Shown: in pieces, positions 53,128-62,717 of the stretch | How positions within the stretch are numbered: position 1 is the stretch's first letter | Layout of the letters: each line of letters starts with the position of its first letter | The notes under the pieces: generated by a model | Database searches by the model: none | What the model saw: the letters and a program-made list of their open reading frames with translations, nothing else | What the model was told of the DNA's origin: nothing | Program-made: the position numbers and the translations under genes | DNA from: Azospirillum fermentarium | GTDB lineage: Bacteria; Pseudomonadota; Alphaproteobacteria; Azospirillales; Azospirillaceae | Direction of reading: 5' to 3' | Assembly (NCBI RefSeq): GCF_025961205.1 | Contig: NZ_JAOQNH010000001.1 | Location: 372,001-436,000 of the forward strand | Length of the DNA: 64,000 bases

Positions 53128-54143
53128 CCCACACCCGCGCTGACACCATCCGGGAATTCCTGACCGCCCACGGGCTGGCCGGGGCCACGCGCACCCCGCT
53201 GGCCGGCGACGCCTCCGTCCGGCGGTACGAGCGGCTGGCCCTGCCCGGCGGCACCACCCGCATCCTGGCCGACACGCCGGACCCGGCGGCGGATCTGGTG
53301 CCCTTCATCGCCATCGGGCGGGTGCTGGACCGGCTGGGGCTGTCGGTGCCGCAGGTGCTGGCCGCCGACACCGCCGCCGGGCTGGCGGTGCAGGAGGATT
53401 TCGGCGATGCCACCTTTACCCTGTGCCTGGACCGCGGCGACGCTCCGGCCCCGCTCTACGCGCTGGCCACCGATGCGCTGATCCGGCTGCACGCCGGCTT
53501 CACCGATGCCGACGCCGCCGGGCTGGACCTGCCCCGTTACGGCGCCGGGCTGTTCGTGGACCAGGTGATGCTGTTCGCCGATGTGTGGATGCCGCTGGTC
53601 CGCGGCCATGCGCTCTCGGACCGGGAGCGCAACGATTGTGCCGCCGCCTGGATGGCGGCGGTGGAGCCGGTGTGCGCCGGGCCGCGGTCGCTGCTGCTGC
53701 GCGACTATCACATGGGCAACCTGATGCGGCTGCCGCGCGACGGCGTGCGGGCCGCCGGACTGATCGACTTCCAGGGGGCGGGGCTGGGGCCGGTGGCCTA
53801 TGACCTGATGTCGCTGCTGGAGGATGCGCGGCGCGACGTGCCGGATGATCTTGCGTCGGCGATGAAGGCGCGCTACCTCGACGCTTTCCCGGCGCTGGAC
53901 CGGGCGGCGTTCCATCGGGCCTTCGCGGTGCTGGGGGCCGTGCGCCACGCGCGCGTCATCGGGATCTTCGCCCGGCTGGCGGTGCGCGAGGGGCGGCGCG
54001 GCTATCTGGTGCACATGCCGCGGCTGTGGCGGCTGCTGGAACGCGCGCTGGCCCATCCCGATCTTGCACCCGTGGCCGGGTGGTTCGGCCGGCATCTGCC
54101 GCCGCCGGCCCGCGCCGCGTTCGTTATCCCGGAGACGGATTGA
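53124..54143 (+). CDS. amgK: Anomeric sugar kinase AmgK (N-acetylmuramate/N-acetylglucosamine kinase)
   Basis: The 339-residue protein is an aminoglycoside-phosphotransferase-fold kinase: GDASVRRYERL near the N-terminus, then LLLRDYHMGNLM (catalytic loop) and GLIDFQGAGLGPVAYDLMSLLEDARRDV (metal-binding Asp). With MurU, the next gene, it phosphorylates N-acetylmuramate at C1 in cell-wall recycling. The GTG start overlaps the tsaE stop (GTGA). Confidence rests on both fold and context. Confidence 0.88.
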   Translation: MTHTRADTIREFLTAHGLAGATRTPLAGDASVRRYERLALPGGTTRILADTPDPAADLVPFIAIGRVLDRLGLSVPQVLAADTAAGLAVQEDFGDATFTLCLDRGDAPAPLYALATDALIRLHAGFTDADAAGLDLPRYGAGLFVDQVMLFADVWMPLVRGHALSDRERNDCAAAWMAAVEPVCAGPRSLLLRDYHMGNLMRLPRDGVRAAGLIDFQGAGLGPVAYDLMSLLEDARRDVPDDLASAMKARYLDAFPALDRAAFHRAFAVLGAVRHARVIGIFARLAVREGRRGYLVHMPRLWRLLERALAHPDLAPVAGWFGRHLPPPARAAFVIPETD

Positions 54144-54911
54144 ATGACCGTGACTGCTGCGCCCGTTCCCCCCACCGCCACCCCGCCGCGCCGGGCCATG
54201 GTTCTGGCCGCCGGCCTGGGCCTGCGGATGCGGCCGCTGACGCTGAACACGCCCAAGCCGCTGATCCCGGTGATGGGCCGCACGCTGCTGGACCGCGCGC
54301 TCGACCATCTGGAGCGTGCGGCGGTGGACACGGCGGTGGTCAACACCCATTACAAGGCCGAAATGATCGCCGCCCATCTGGCGGGCCGCACCACGCCCCC
54401 GGCCATCGTCCTGTCGCCGGAGGAAACGGCGCTGGAAACCGGCGGGGGGGTGAAGAACGCCCTGCCCCATCTGGGCGCCGATCCGTTCCTGGTGGTGAAC
54501 GCCGACATCCTGTGGCTGGACGGGCCGCAGCCGGCCATCCAGCGGCTGGCCGCGCATTGGAACCCGGAGACGATGGATGCGCTGCTGCTGCTGATGAGCA
54601 CCACGCGCGCCGTCGGCTATGAGGGGGTGGGCGATTTCCAGATGGACCCCGAGGGCACGCTGTCCCGGCGGGAGGAATCGCGCGTCGCCCCCTTCGTCTA
54701 TGCCGGCGTGCAGATCGTGAAGCCGGAGTTGTTTGCGGAGTCGCCGGACGGGGCGTTCTCCATGAACGTGCTGTGGGACCGCGCGATTGCCGCGGGCCGT
54801 CTGCGCGGCATCGCCCACGACGGGCTGTGGTACCATGTGGGCACGCCGTCCGCGCTTCAGGAAACCGAAGAGTTGCTGGCCATGGACGGGCTGAAGCCCT
54901 TCTGGCCCTGA
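54144..54911 (+). CDS. murU: N-acetylmuramate alpha-1-phosphate uridylyltransferase MurU
   Basis: The 255-residue nucleotidyltransferase has the signature AMVLAAGLGLRMRPLTLNTPKPLIPV, followed by LDHLERA and the centre FLVVNADILWLDGP. It starts directly at the stop of amgK and makes UDP-N-acetylmuramate in the fosfomycin-insensitive recycling shunt. Without the amgK context it would be called a generic sugar nucleotidyltransferase. Confidence 0.88.
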   Translation: MTVTAAPVPPTATPPRRAMVLAAGLGLRMRPLTLNTPKPLIPVMGRTLLDRALDHLERAAVDTAVVNTHYKAEMIAAHLAGRTTPPAIVLSPEETALETGGGVKNALPHLGADPFLVVNADILWLDGPQPAIQRLAAHWNPETMDALLLLMSTTRAVGYEGVGDFQMDPEGTLSRREESRVAPFVYAGVQIVKPELFAESPDGAFSMNVLWDRAIAAGRLRGIAHDGLWYHVGTPSALQETEELLAMDGLKPFWP

Positions 54912-55005
54912 TCTCGCGCCCTTGATGGTCCCCCATCAGGGGCTGTTGCCTCAATCGCCGGCGGGGCCGCAGCCGCGGGCCTTGGATTTTGCGGGGGGAA
55001 AGCCC

Positions 55006-58000
55006 ATGACGGAACGTGGTCAGGCCACGGTCTACACCATTCCCCCCTGCGCCCCCTTCGTGGACCGGCTGGCCGAAGGGATCATGGAACGGGTGGGGCG
55101 CGACCCGCTGGATCTGGCGGCGGTGACGGTGCTGCTGCCCACCCGCCGCGCCTGCCGCTCGCTGCGCGACGCCTTTCTGCGCCGCGGCCATGGGCAGCCC
55201 ATGCTGCTGCCGCGCATGCTCCCCCTGGGGGATCTCGACCCCGACGCCCTGTCCATCGAGGTGGAGGAGGTGCCGGGCATGCCCGGCGCGCTCGACGTGC
55301 CCGAGGCCATCACGCCGCTGCGCCGCCAGCTTGTCCTGGCGCAACTGGTGCTGCGGGCCGAGGGCATGGCCGCCACCACCGCCCAGGCCATGCGGCTGGG
55401 CGCCGACCTTGGCCGTCTGCTGGATCAGGTGGCCACCGAACGGGCCAGCTTCGACCGGCTGGAACAGCTTGTGCCGGAGGATTACGCCGAGCACTGGCAG
55501 GTCACGCTGAAGTTCCTGCGCATCATCACCGCCGTCTGGCCCACGCTGCTGGACGAGTGGCAGCAACTGGACCCCGCCGCCCGCCGCAACGCGCTGATGG
55601 AGGCGCAGGCGGCGCTGTGGGCCGCCTCGCCGCCGCCGGGCATCGTGATCGCCGCCGGCTCCACCGGCTCGATCCCCGCCGCCGCCGACCTGCTGGCGGT
55701 CATCGCCCGCATGCCGCAGGGGATGGTGGTCCTGCCCGGCCTGGACCAGAGCGCCGACGACGCCACCTGGGACGCGGTGCTGCACGACGAGGCCCACCCC
55801 CAGCACGAGCTGTGCTGCCTTCTGCGCCGCATGGGGGTGGAGCGGTGGCAGGTGCGCCTGTGGGATCCCGCCGACGCCGGGGCCGAGCGCATGGCCCGGT
55901 CCCATCTGGTGGCGGAGGCCATGCGCCCCGCGGCCACGACCGAAGCGTGGCGAAACCTTGATGGTTTCGATGGCGAAACGCTGAAGGGCCTGACCCGCGC
56001 CGACGCCGCCGGCCCGGAGGAGGAGGCCGCGGTCATCGCCCTGATGATGCGCGGGGCGCTGGAGACGCCGGGCCGCACCGCAGCCTTGATCACCCCCGAC
56101 CGCAATCTGGCCCGCCGGGTGGCGTCGGTGCTGCAGCGCTGGCGCATCGCGGTGGACGATTCCTCGGGCCGTCCGCTGGGCAATTCAGCGGTGGGCACCT
56201 ATCTGCGGCTGGCGGCGGAGGTGGGAGCGACCCGCGTCCACCCGCTGGACCTGCTGGCGCTGGCCAAGCACCCCATGGCGGCGGGCGGATGGCTGCCCTT
56301 CGACTTCCGCGCGGCGGCCCGCGCTCTGGAACGCATCGTGCTGCGCGGCCCCCGGCCCGGCCCCGGCTTTGCCGGCCTGCGCGCCGCGCTGGAGGCCGCC
56401 GACCCGAAAGATTTCGACCACCCGGACCAGCGCGCCCACCTGGGCACATGGATCGACGCGGTGGAGGGGCTGGCCGCCCCCTTCCTCGATCTGCTGGACC
56501 GCGGCACGGTGCCGCTGCGCGACCTGATCGAAACCCACGCGCGCTTTGCCGAAAACCTTGCCGCATCCGATACCGAACCGGGACCGGAACGGTTGTGGAA
56601 ACGCGAGGACGGGGAGGCGGCGGCCCGTTTCCTCAACGACCTGCGCCAGGCGGCGGCGGATTTCCCCGCGGTGCCGGTCAAGGATTACCCGGCCCTGTTC
56701 GAAGCGCTGATGGCCGGGTGCGTGGTGCGCCCGCTGTTCGGCCTGCATCCCCGGCTGGCGATCCTGGGACCGATGGAAGCGCGGCTGCAGCACTTCGACC
56801 TGACCATCCTGGGGGGCCTGAACGAAAAGAGCTGGCCCCCGGATGCCGAGGCCGACCCGTGGATGTCGCGCCCCATGCGCAAGGATTTCGGCCTGCCGAG
56901 TCCCGAACGCATGATCGGCCTGTCGGCCCACGACTTCGCCCAATGCCTGGGCGCGCCGGAGGTGGTGCTGACCCGCTCCCAGCGGGTGGAGGGCACGCCG
57001 ACCGTGCCGTCGCGCTGGCTGCTGCGGCTGGAAACGGTGCTGAAGGCGCTCAATCTGGAAAAGCGGCTGGAGGCCAAGGGCGAACAATGGCTGGCCTGGG
57101 CACGGTCCATGGACGAGCCGGACCGGGTGCAGCCCATCCGCCCCCCCGAACCGCGCCCGCCGGTCCAGGCGCGGCCCCGCCGCCTGTCGGTCACGCGGAT
57201 CGAAACGTGGATGCGCGACCCCTATGCCATCTACGCCCAGTATGTGTTGCGGCTGAAGAAGCTGGACCCCATCGCCGCCGACCCCGGCGCCGCCGACAAG
57301 GGGCAGTTCATCCACAAGGCGCTGGAGCGTTTCATCCGCGACAACCCCGGCACCCTGCCCGGCAACGCCCTGCCCCAGCTTCTGGACGCGGGGCGGGAGG
57401 CGTTCGGGCCGCTGCTGCACAGCCATCCCGACGTCTGGGCCTTCTGGTGGCCGCGGTTCGAGCGGCTGGCGGCGTGGGTGGTGGACCGCGAACGGGACCG
57501 CCGCCGCACGGTCAAGCCGCTGGCGGTGGAGGTGTCGGGCCGGCTGGTGCTGTCCGGCCCCGCCGGGCCGTTCGAACTGACCGCCAAGGCCGACCGCATC
57601 GACCGCGACAACAGCGCGGCCAATCGTTCCGAGGGCGGCGGCGGGGGCTTGGTCATCATCGACTACAAGACCGGCCTGCCCCCGTCGGCGTCCGACGTGG
57701 CGCTGGGGTTCGCGCCGCAATTGCCGCTGGAGGCCGCCATCGCGCGGGCCGGCGGGTTCGCGGGCATTCCGGCGGCGGATGTGGCGTCCCTGCTGTTCTG
57801 GCGCCTGTCGGGCGGCGACCCGCCGGGCAGCGAGGTGCCGGTGAAGGGGGACATCGGCGATCTCGCCGATCAGGCGCTGGCCGGGCTGGAAAGCCTGATC
57901 TGCACCTTCGACGACCCGGCCACCCCCTACCGCTCCGTGCCGCGCCCATCGCTGGCGCCGCGCTACACCGACTATGCCCATCTGGCGCGCGTGCAGGAAT

Positions 58001-58032
58001 GGTCCGCCGGGGGTGAGGGCGCGGGCGAATAG
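55006..58032 (+). CDS. addB: Double-strand-break repair protein AddB
   Basis: The 1008-residue protein has an N-terminal helicase-like part without intact ATPase motifs (VTVLLPTRRACRSLRDAFL) and the AddB block GGLNEKSWPPDAEADPWMSRPMRKDFGLPSPE near residues 600-635. The C-terminal RecB-like nuclease shows the core VIIDYKTGLPPSASD (about residue 885). Together with AddA it unwinds and trims broken ends. In most relatives addA follows directly; here the gene after it is a chemoreceptor. GGGGGAAAG precedes the ATG at 55006. Confidence 0.94.
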   Translation: MTERGQATVYTIPPCAPFVDRLAEGIMERVGRDPLDLAAVTVLLPTRRACRSLRDAFLRRGHGQPMLLPRMLPLGDLDPDALSIEVEEVPGMPGALDVPEAITPLRRQLVLAQLVLRAEGMAATTAQAMRLGADLGRLLDQVATERASFDRLEQLVPEDYAEHWQVTLKFLRIITAVWPTLLDEWQQLDPAARRNALMEAQAALWAASPPPGIVIAAGSTGSIPAAADLLAVIARMPQGMVVLPGLDQSADDATWDAVLHDEAHPQHELCCLLRRMGVERWQVRLWDPADAGAERMARSHLVAEAMRPAATTEAWRNLDGFDGETLKGLTRADAAGPEEEAAVIALMMRGALETPGRTAALITPDRNLARRVASVLQRWRIAVDDSSGRPLGNSAVGTYLRLAAEVGATRVHPLDLLALAKHPMAAGGWLPFDFRAAARALERIVLRGPRPGPGFAGLRAALEAADPKDFDHPDQRAHLGTWIDAVEGLAAPFLDLLDRGTVPLRDLIETHARFAENLAASDTEPGPERLWKREDGEAAARFLNDLRQAAADFPAVPVKDYPALFEALMAGCVVRPLFGLHPRLAILGPMEARLQHFDLTILGGLNEKSWPPDAEADPWMSRPMRKDFGLPSPERMIGLSAHDFAQCLGAPEVVLTRSQRVEGTPTVPSRWLLRLETVLKALNLEKRLEAKGEQWLAWARSMDEPDRVQPIRPPEPRPPVQARPRRLSVTRIETWMRDPYAIYAQYVLRLKKLDPIAADPGAADKGQFIHKALERFIRDNPGTLPGNALPQLLDAGREAFGPLLHSHPDVWAFWWPRFERLAAWVVDRERDRRRTVKPLAVEVSGRLVLSGPAGPFELTAKADRIDRDNSAANRSEGGGGGLVIIDYKTGLPPSASDVALGFAPQLPLEAAIARAGGFAGIPAADVASLLFWRLSGGDPPGSEVPVKGDIGDLADQALAGLESLICTFDDPATPYRSVPRPSLAPRYTDYAHLARVQEWSAGGEGAGE

Positions 58033-58254
58033 TTAACAAGGCGGAACGATTACATCCCCCTCTCCCCCGGATCGTTTCCGCCATCGACCCACCACAAAAT
58101 TAGAACGGTCTTCTCTTTTCTTGCATGGAAATTGGAACGTTGTTCTGAAATTCTGCTTCACTGATTTCTGTCGCCTAAAAAAGAACAGCCTGCGCCGGCC
58201 CCGGCGGGGACCGCCCCCCGCTTGGCCCGCGCTGCGGGCAGGGAGGAAGAGGCC

Positions 58255-60615
58255 ATGACCATTCGCGCCCGGATTTTCGGGGGGTTTGCGGCTGTGCTGG
58301 TGCTGGCGCTGCTGATCGCCCTGATCGGGTGGTACGCGCTGGGGCAGTTCGCCCAGCGGGTGAACGTCGCCCTGCTGGCCCAGGGTGTCGCCGGAGAATT
58401 CCAGGATCTGCTGCTGGCCAGCAACCGTTTCGTCCAGCGCGGCGCCCCCGCCGGGGACGACAGCGCGGCGCAGGCGGTGGCGCGCACCCGCGCGTCGCTG
58501 GACACGCTGCGGCAGACCGCCGGGGCGGACTCAGGCGCCGTCGCCCGGCTGGGGGATTCGTTGCAGACCCTCAACGACGCCCTTGCGGCCTATGTGGAGC
58601 AGGAACGGCTGAAGCAGTCCCTGACCGGCGACCGCCGGACCATGATCACCAAGCTGCGGGAAATCGCCGACGCCACCATCCGCCGGCAGGACGAACAGTT
58701 GACCGAGGCCAAGGCCGCGCTGGGCACCGTCGCCACCGCCCGCAAGGCGCTGGAGAACACCCAGGAGGTCATCGCCATCCTGGAGCGGACGGATCTGGAG
58801 ATGCAGGCCGCCCAATCCCTGCTGACCGCCACCGGGGCCGCCGCCGAACGCACCGCGCTGGAGGACAAGGTGGGGCTGGCGTCGCAAATCGCCGCCGTGC
58901 TGACCGCCCAGCCCCTGCCCGGCACCGATCCCGCGGCCCTGCCCGCCGCGCTCTCGGCCTATGAGGCGGCGCTGAAGGGGACCGCGGGTGCCCCGCCCCT
59001 GCCCGACGCGCTGGCGACGGTGCACGAGGCGGTGAATGGCCTGTCGCAGGCGCTCCAGCACGCCCGCGTCAACGCCCGCCAGGATTTCGACGACGCCCAG
59101 CGCCGGCTGGGTCAGGCCAACGAGCTGAAGCAGGCGGCCCTGACCACCCTGGCGCTGGCCAATCAGGCCGACGCCGGGGAAGCGGCGCTGGCCGGTGCCG
59201 CCACCCCCGCCACCATCACCATGCTGGAGGCCACCGCCGCCCGTCTGGGCGAAGCGGCGGAAACCCTGCTCTATTGGGCCGACGAGCCCGAGGCCCGCAC
59301 GGCGCTCAAGGACATGCGCCAGCGCAGCCGCGGCTACGCCGACAATCTGGGCCGCTTCATGCAGGCCAAGCAGGCCCAGGACGCCCTGTCCCGCACGCTG
59401 GAAGACAGCGTGGCGTCGGCGCTGTCCACCGTGCGCGCCGTGCGCGACCGCGAGGTGATCCAGACCCATCAGGACCATGACCGGGCGACCCAGCAGCTTC
59501 TGGCCGGGGTGCTGATCGTGCTGATGATCGGCGCCAGCCTGTCGGTGCTGATCGGGCGGGGCATCACCCTGCCGCTGGCCCACATCGTGTTCGTCATGCG
59601 CCGTCTGGCCGAGGGGCACACCGACACCGCCATCCCCGGCCGCGACCGTTCCGACGAACTGCGCGACGTGGCGCTGGCGGTGGAGGTGTTCCGCAACAAC
59701 GCGCTGGACAACGCCCGCCTGAACAGCGAACGCGACGAGGTGAAGCGCCGGGCCGAGGCCGAGCGGCGCGACACCATGCTGCGGCTGGCCGATTCCTTCG
59801 ACCAGACGGTCAACGGCGTGGTGGACGTGATCGGCAAGGCCGCCGGCGCCCTGAACGAATCCGCCGGGCGGCTGACGGCGAACGCCGAGGGCACGACGCG
59901 GGAAACCGCCGGGGTGGCGGCGGCGATCCGCCAGACCTCCGACAACATCCGCACCGTGGCCGACGCGGCGCAGGAGCTGGCCTCCTCGGTCAACGCCATC
60001 GCCGGCCAGGTGGCGGAATCCTCCCGCATCACCCAGGCGGCGGTGACCGAGGCCCAGCACATCGACGCCAACATGAAGAGTCTGGCCGCCGCCGCCGCCC
60101 AGATCGGCGGGGTGGTGCAGTTGATCCAGGCCATCGCCTCGCAGACCAACCTGCTGGCGCTGAACGCCACCATCGAGGCGGCCCGCGCGGGCGAGGCCGG
60201 CAAGGGCTTCGCCGTGGTGGCGTCGGAAGTGAAGAACCTCGCCAACCAGACCGCCAGCGCCACCGACGAGATCGCGGCCCAGGTGGCGGCGATTCAGCGG
60301 GAAACCCAGGAATCGGTGGAGGCCATCCAGGGCATCAGCGCCACGGTGGCCAAGGTGTCGCGCATGACCGAGACCATCGCCACCGCCATGGAGCAGCAGT
60401 TCACCGCCACCTCCGCCATTTCCCGCAACGTGCTGGAAGCGGCCCAGGCGGCGGAGGAGGTGTCGCAAAGCACCCTGACCGTCACCCGCATCGCCGAGGA
60501 AACCGGCCAGTCAGCGACGCACATGCTGCGGTCCACCACCGACGTGAACGACAAGGCCGCCGCCCTGCGCCACGCCGTGGACGATTTCGTCCACAACATC
60601 CGGGCCATGGGGTAA
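58255..60615 (+). CDS. Methyl-accepting chemotaxis protein
   Basis: The 786-residue receptor has a first membrane helix at residues 8-28, a long mostly helical extracytoplasmic part of about 390 residues and a second helix near 415-435. A HAMP domain and the methyl-accepting signalling domain follow, with the conserved tip [41 protein letters not shown] near residues 620-665. It signals to CheA/CheW; the ligand is unknown. There is no C-terminal NWETF-type pentapeptide. GGGAGGAAG precedes the ATG at 58255. Confidence 0.95.
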   Translation: MTIRARIFGGFAAVLVLALLIALIGWYALGQFAQRVNVALLAQGVAGEFQDLLLASNRFVQRGAPAGDDSAAQAVARTRASLDTLRQTAGADSGAVARLGDSLQTLNDALAAYVEQERLKQSLTGDRRTMITKLREIADATIRRQDEQLTEAKAALGTVATARKALENTQEVIAILERTDLEMQAAQSLLTATGAAAERTALEDKVGLASQIAAVLTAQPLPGTDPAALPAALSAYEAALKGTAGAPPLPDALATVHEAVNGLSQALQHARVNARQDFDDAQRRLGQANELKQAALTTLALANQADAGEAALAGAATPATITMLEATAARLGEAAETLLYWADEPEARTALKDMRQRSRGYADNLGRFMQAKQAQDALSRTLEDSVASALSTVRAVRDREVIQTHQDHDRATQQLLAGVLIVLMIGASLSVLIGRGITLPLAHIVFVMRRLAEGHTDTAIPGRDRSDELRDVALAVEVFRNNALDNARLNSERDEVKRRAEAERRDTMLRLADSFDQTVNGVVDVIGKAAGALNESAGRLTANAEGTTRETAGVAAAIRQTSDNIRTVADAAQELASSVNAIAGQVAESSRITQAAVTEAQHIDANMKSLAAAAAQIGGVVQLIQAIASQTNLLALNATIEAARAGEAGKGFAVVASEVKNLANQTASATDEIAAQVAAIQRETQESVEAIQGISATVAKVSRMTETIATAMEQQFTATSAISRNVLEAAQAAEEVSQSTLTVTRIAEETGQSATHMLRSTTDVNDKAAALRHAVDDFVHNIRAMG

Positions 60616-60618
60616 ATC

Positions 60619-60660
60619 CGCGGCCTCCCGCCGGGGCCGTGGCTCCGGTGGGAGGCCGCG
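60619..60660. terminator. Hairpin between chemoreceptor and hypothetical gene
   Basis: CGCGGCCTCCC and GGGAGGCCGCG form a perfect 11-bp outer stem with further pairing inside. It lies between convergent stop codons and can serve both transcripts. Confidence 0.65.
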
Positions 60661-60690
60661 TCATGCCGGCCTCACCCCTGATCCCGCCCC

Positions 60691-61182
60691 TCAATCACAC
60701 TGCATGTTGCCGGCCTTGGTCATGGTGTGATGGTGGGCGAAGGCATCGCTCATGCCGCAGCCACCCCATTTTTCACCCGACCCGCAGATCCTCTTCTTCT
60801 GGCCGATGTTGTGGTCCTGCCCTTTGGTGCACACGATTTCGGTGTAGTCCCGCTCGGCACGGACCACGTTGAAGCACACGTCGCCCGAGCGGCACGGCCC
60901 GCCGCCCCCGACGCTGGCGCGCCGGTTGGCCTCCTCCTGGGCGGCGTAGGCACTGGCCCGCGCCCGCCGCTGGGCGTCTTCGGAAATGAAATCCGACTGC
61001 AGCCGGCTGGACGCACCATAGGCGTTGCTGTCGGTGGAGGTGACGGGGCCCTGGCTCTGGACCTTCCCCGCCTCCCGCAGCACCTTGTCGAAATCCAGCG
61101 CCAGAGACGGCGCCGCCGGCACCAGCAGGATCACCAGGGCCGCCGCCCGGATGCGGGCGCTCTTAATCCACGAGCTTGACAT
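60691..61182 (-). CDS. Exported cysteine-rich hypothetical protein
   Basis: The 163-residue protein has a signal peptide (residues 1-29, ALVILLVPAAPSLALDF). The mature part has a Gln/Ala-rich helical half and a C-terminal half with six cysteines and an HHH motif (GGCGMSDAFAHHHTM). No family was recognised. Six cysteines suggest disulfides in the periplasm or outside. Its start overlaps the lipoprotein gene by 20 bp, with a GAGGTGACC ribosome-binding site, so the two are one operon. Confidence 0.7.
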   Translation of the reverse strand: MSSSWIKSARIRAAALVILLVPAAPSLALDFDKVLREAGKVQSQGPVTSTDSNAYGASSRLQSDFISEDAQRRARASAYAAQEEANRRASVGGGGPCRSGDVCFNVVRAERDYTEIVCTKGQDHNIGQKKRICGSGEKWGGCGMSDAFAHHHTMTKAGNMQCD

Positions 61183-62554
61183 TGGTCACCTCGAACGTCA
61201 CTTGCGGGTCGCCGATCAGGGTCACTTCGGTGGTGCCGCCGGCCGAACCGCGCTCCTTGAAGTTCAGGATCACGTCGTTCACCCCGACCCTCTTCACCGC
61301 GCGGTAATCGGGGCCGGAGATCCGCACCACCTCTTCCGCCGAAACGGTGTTGGTCTTGGTCTCGTCCACGTTCCCCAACCAGAAGCTCTGCCGGTACATA
61401 TGCTGGCGCAGGCTGACCGTCGCCTTGACCGTCACATCATAGACGCCATAGGCGAAGACGCCGATGCTTTTGTCGGCGGACACCTCCAGCTCCGACGAGA
61501 AGTTGCCACGGCCCGAACTGACGGTATCGACGAAGATGAAGCCGTTGCCGCGCACGGCCGTCACGGCGGAGGTGGTGGGCTGGGTGGCGCGCAGCGCGAA
61601 CAGCCGGTTGATGTTCCCCACCTTTCTCTCGATCAGCTTGAGGGCCATGTACTCGGTCTTGCGCTTGTCGCCGGAGGTGGTGGCCAGCGCCTCCGCCCGC
61701 TTGGCGTCGTCGATGTCCGACGACAGGTCGAAGGCCCGCGCGTAGCCGTCGAAGGAGTTGGCGCCACGCAGGATGGACAGCCCCCGTGCCCGGTTTTCCG
61801 GCGACAAGGGCAAGGCGGACATGGCGGCGTAGAGGAAATTCGGCGATTTTGCCCCTTCCCGCTCGATGTTGGCGCGGACGATGGCGTCCCGCTCGGCGGT
61901 GGACACGGTGCCCGGCGCGTAATACGTCATGAAGAACTTCGCGCCCGCGATGCTCTTTCCAGCCTCGTCCTTGTGGTATTCCCACTTCTTGGTGGCCAGG
62001 GCATCGACGGCCAGCTTCACCTGCTTCAGAACCTCGAAATCCTGCACCGGGTCGGACACCGCCCTGGTCAGGGATTTACGGGTGGACGACAGCTTGGGGT
62101 CGAAGCTGAGCACGTCGATCGCCAGGGTCAGCGGCGAAAGCGCGGTCCCCACCGCCCCGCCCCATGCGGCGCTGGCCGCATCCTTGGCCTTGCGGGTGGT
62201 CAGAATGCTCTGGTCGCGTGTGCCGTAATCGAACCAACGCCCCTGATCGCAGACCGACACGTTGTGGCCGTTCACGGTGGCGGCGGTGATGCGGATGCAA
62301 TCGTAACTCTTGATCGCATTGGCATTGCCGGAAAAAAAGCCAACCGCATCGGCCTGTTTGTCCGTCGTCTTGATGATCTCGGTCGGGTTCCCCTTCTCAT
62401 CCTTCTTATAGACGACGTACAGCTCGCTCTTGCCGTAAAGCTGGCCGATGTCTTTCAAGTCTTCCGGCTTGACGGTCAGAGGGGACAATTTCCGTTCCGC
62501 ACACCCGGCAAGCAGAACGGCACACACCACCGGAACGGCAATCGCTTTCATCAT
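61163..62554 (-). CDS. Hypothetical lipoprotein
   Basis: The 463-residue protein starts MMKAIAVPVVCAVLLAGC, with a classical lipobox (LLAGC) for anchoring to the outer or inner membrane. The rest has no recognised domain. It contains an alpha-helical middle (about 230-320) and a beta-rich C-terminal 110 residues. It is followed by the cysteine-rich exported protein, so the pair may act together at the cell envelope. A 10-bp palindrome lies about 115 bp upstream. Confidence 0.75.
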   Translation of the reverse strand: MMKAIAVPVVCAVLLAGCAERKLSPLTVKPEDLKDIGQLYGKSELYVVYKKDEKGNPTEIIKTTDKQADAVGFFSGNANAIKSYDCIRITAATVNGHNVSVCDQGRWFDYGTRDQSILTTRKAKDAASAAWGGAVGTALSPLTLAIDVLSFDPKLSSTRKSLTRAVSDPVQDFEVLKQVKLAVDALATKKWEYHKDEAGKSIAGAKFFMTYYAPGTVSTAERDAIVRANIEREGAKSPNFLYAAMSALPLSPENRARGLSILRGANSFDGYARAFDLSSDIDDAKRAEALATTSGDKRKTEYMALKLIERKVGNINRLFALRATQPTTSAVTAVRGNGFIFVDTVSSGRGNFSSELEVSADKSIGVFAYGVYDVTVKATVSLRQHMYRQSFWLGNVDETKTNTVSAEEVVRISGPDYRAVKRVGVNDVILNFKERGSAGGTTEVTLIGDPQVTFEVTNVKLVD

Positions 62555-62667
62555 GGAACCCCGAACGACGGAAGGGGGCGCCCCATGGCCTTCCGGTTTT
62601 CCCCGGACGGGAGGGGCGCCATCAGGGCACCCTAGGAAACCCAACGGAGGGGCAGCAATTGGGGGAT

Positions 62668-62690
62668 TTTCCCCATAACGTATGGGGAAA
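62668..62690. promoter_or_regulatory. Palindrome between lipoprotein and peptidase genes
   Basis: TTTCCCCATA-acg-TATGGGGAAA is a 23-bp dyad with perfect 10-bp arms. It may be an operator for the lipoprotein operon or a stem ending the peptidase transcript; no T-run favours the second. Confidence 0.45.
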
Positions 62691-62717
62691 TGCGCGCAAC
62701 CACATGCACACAAACGA

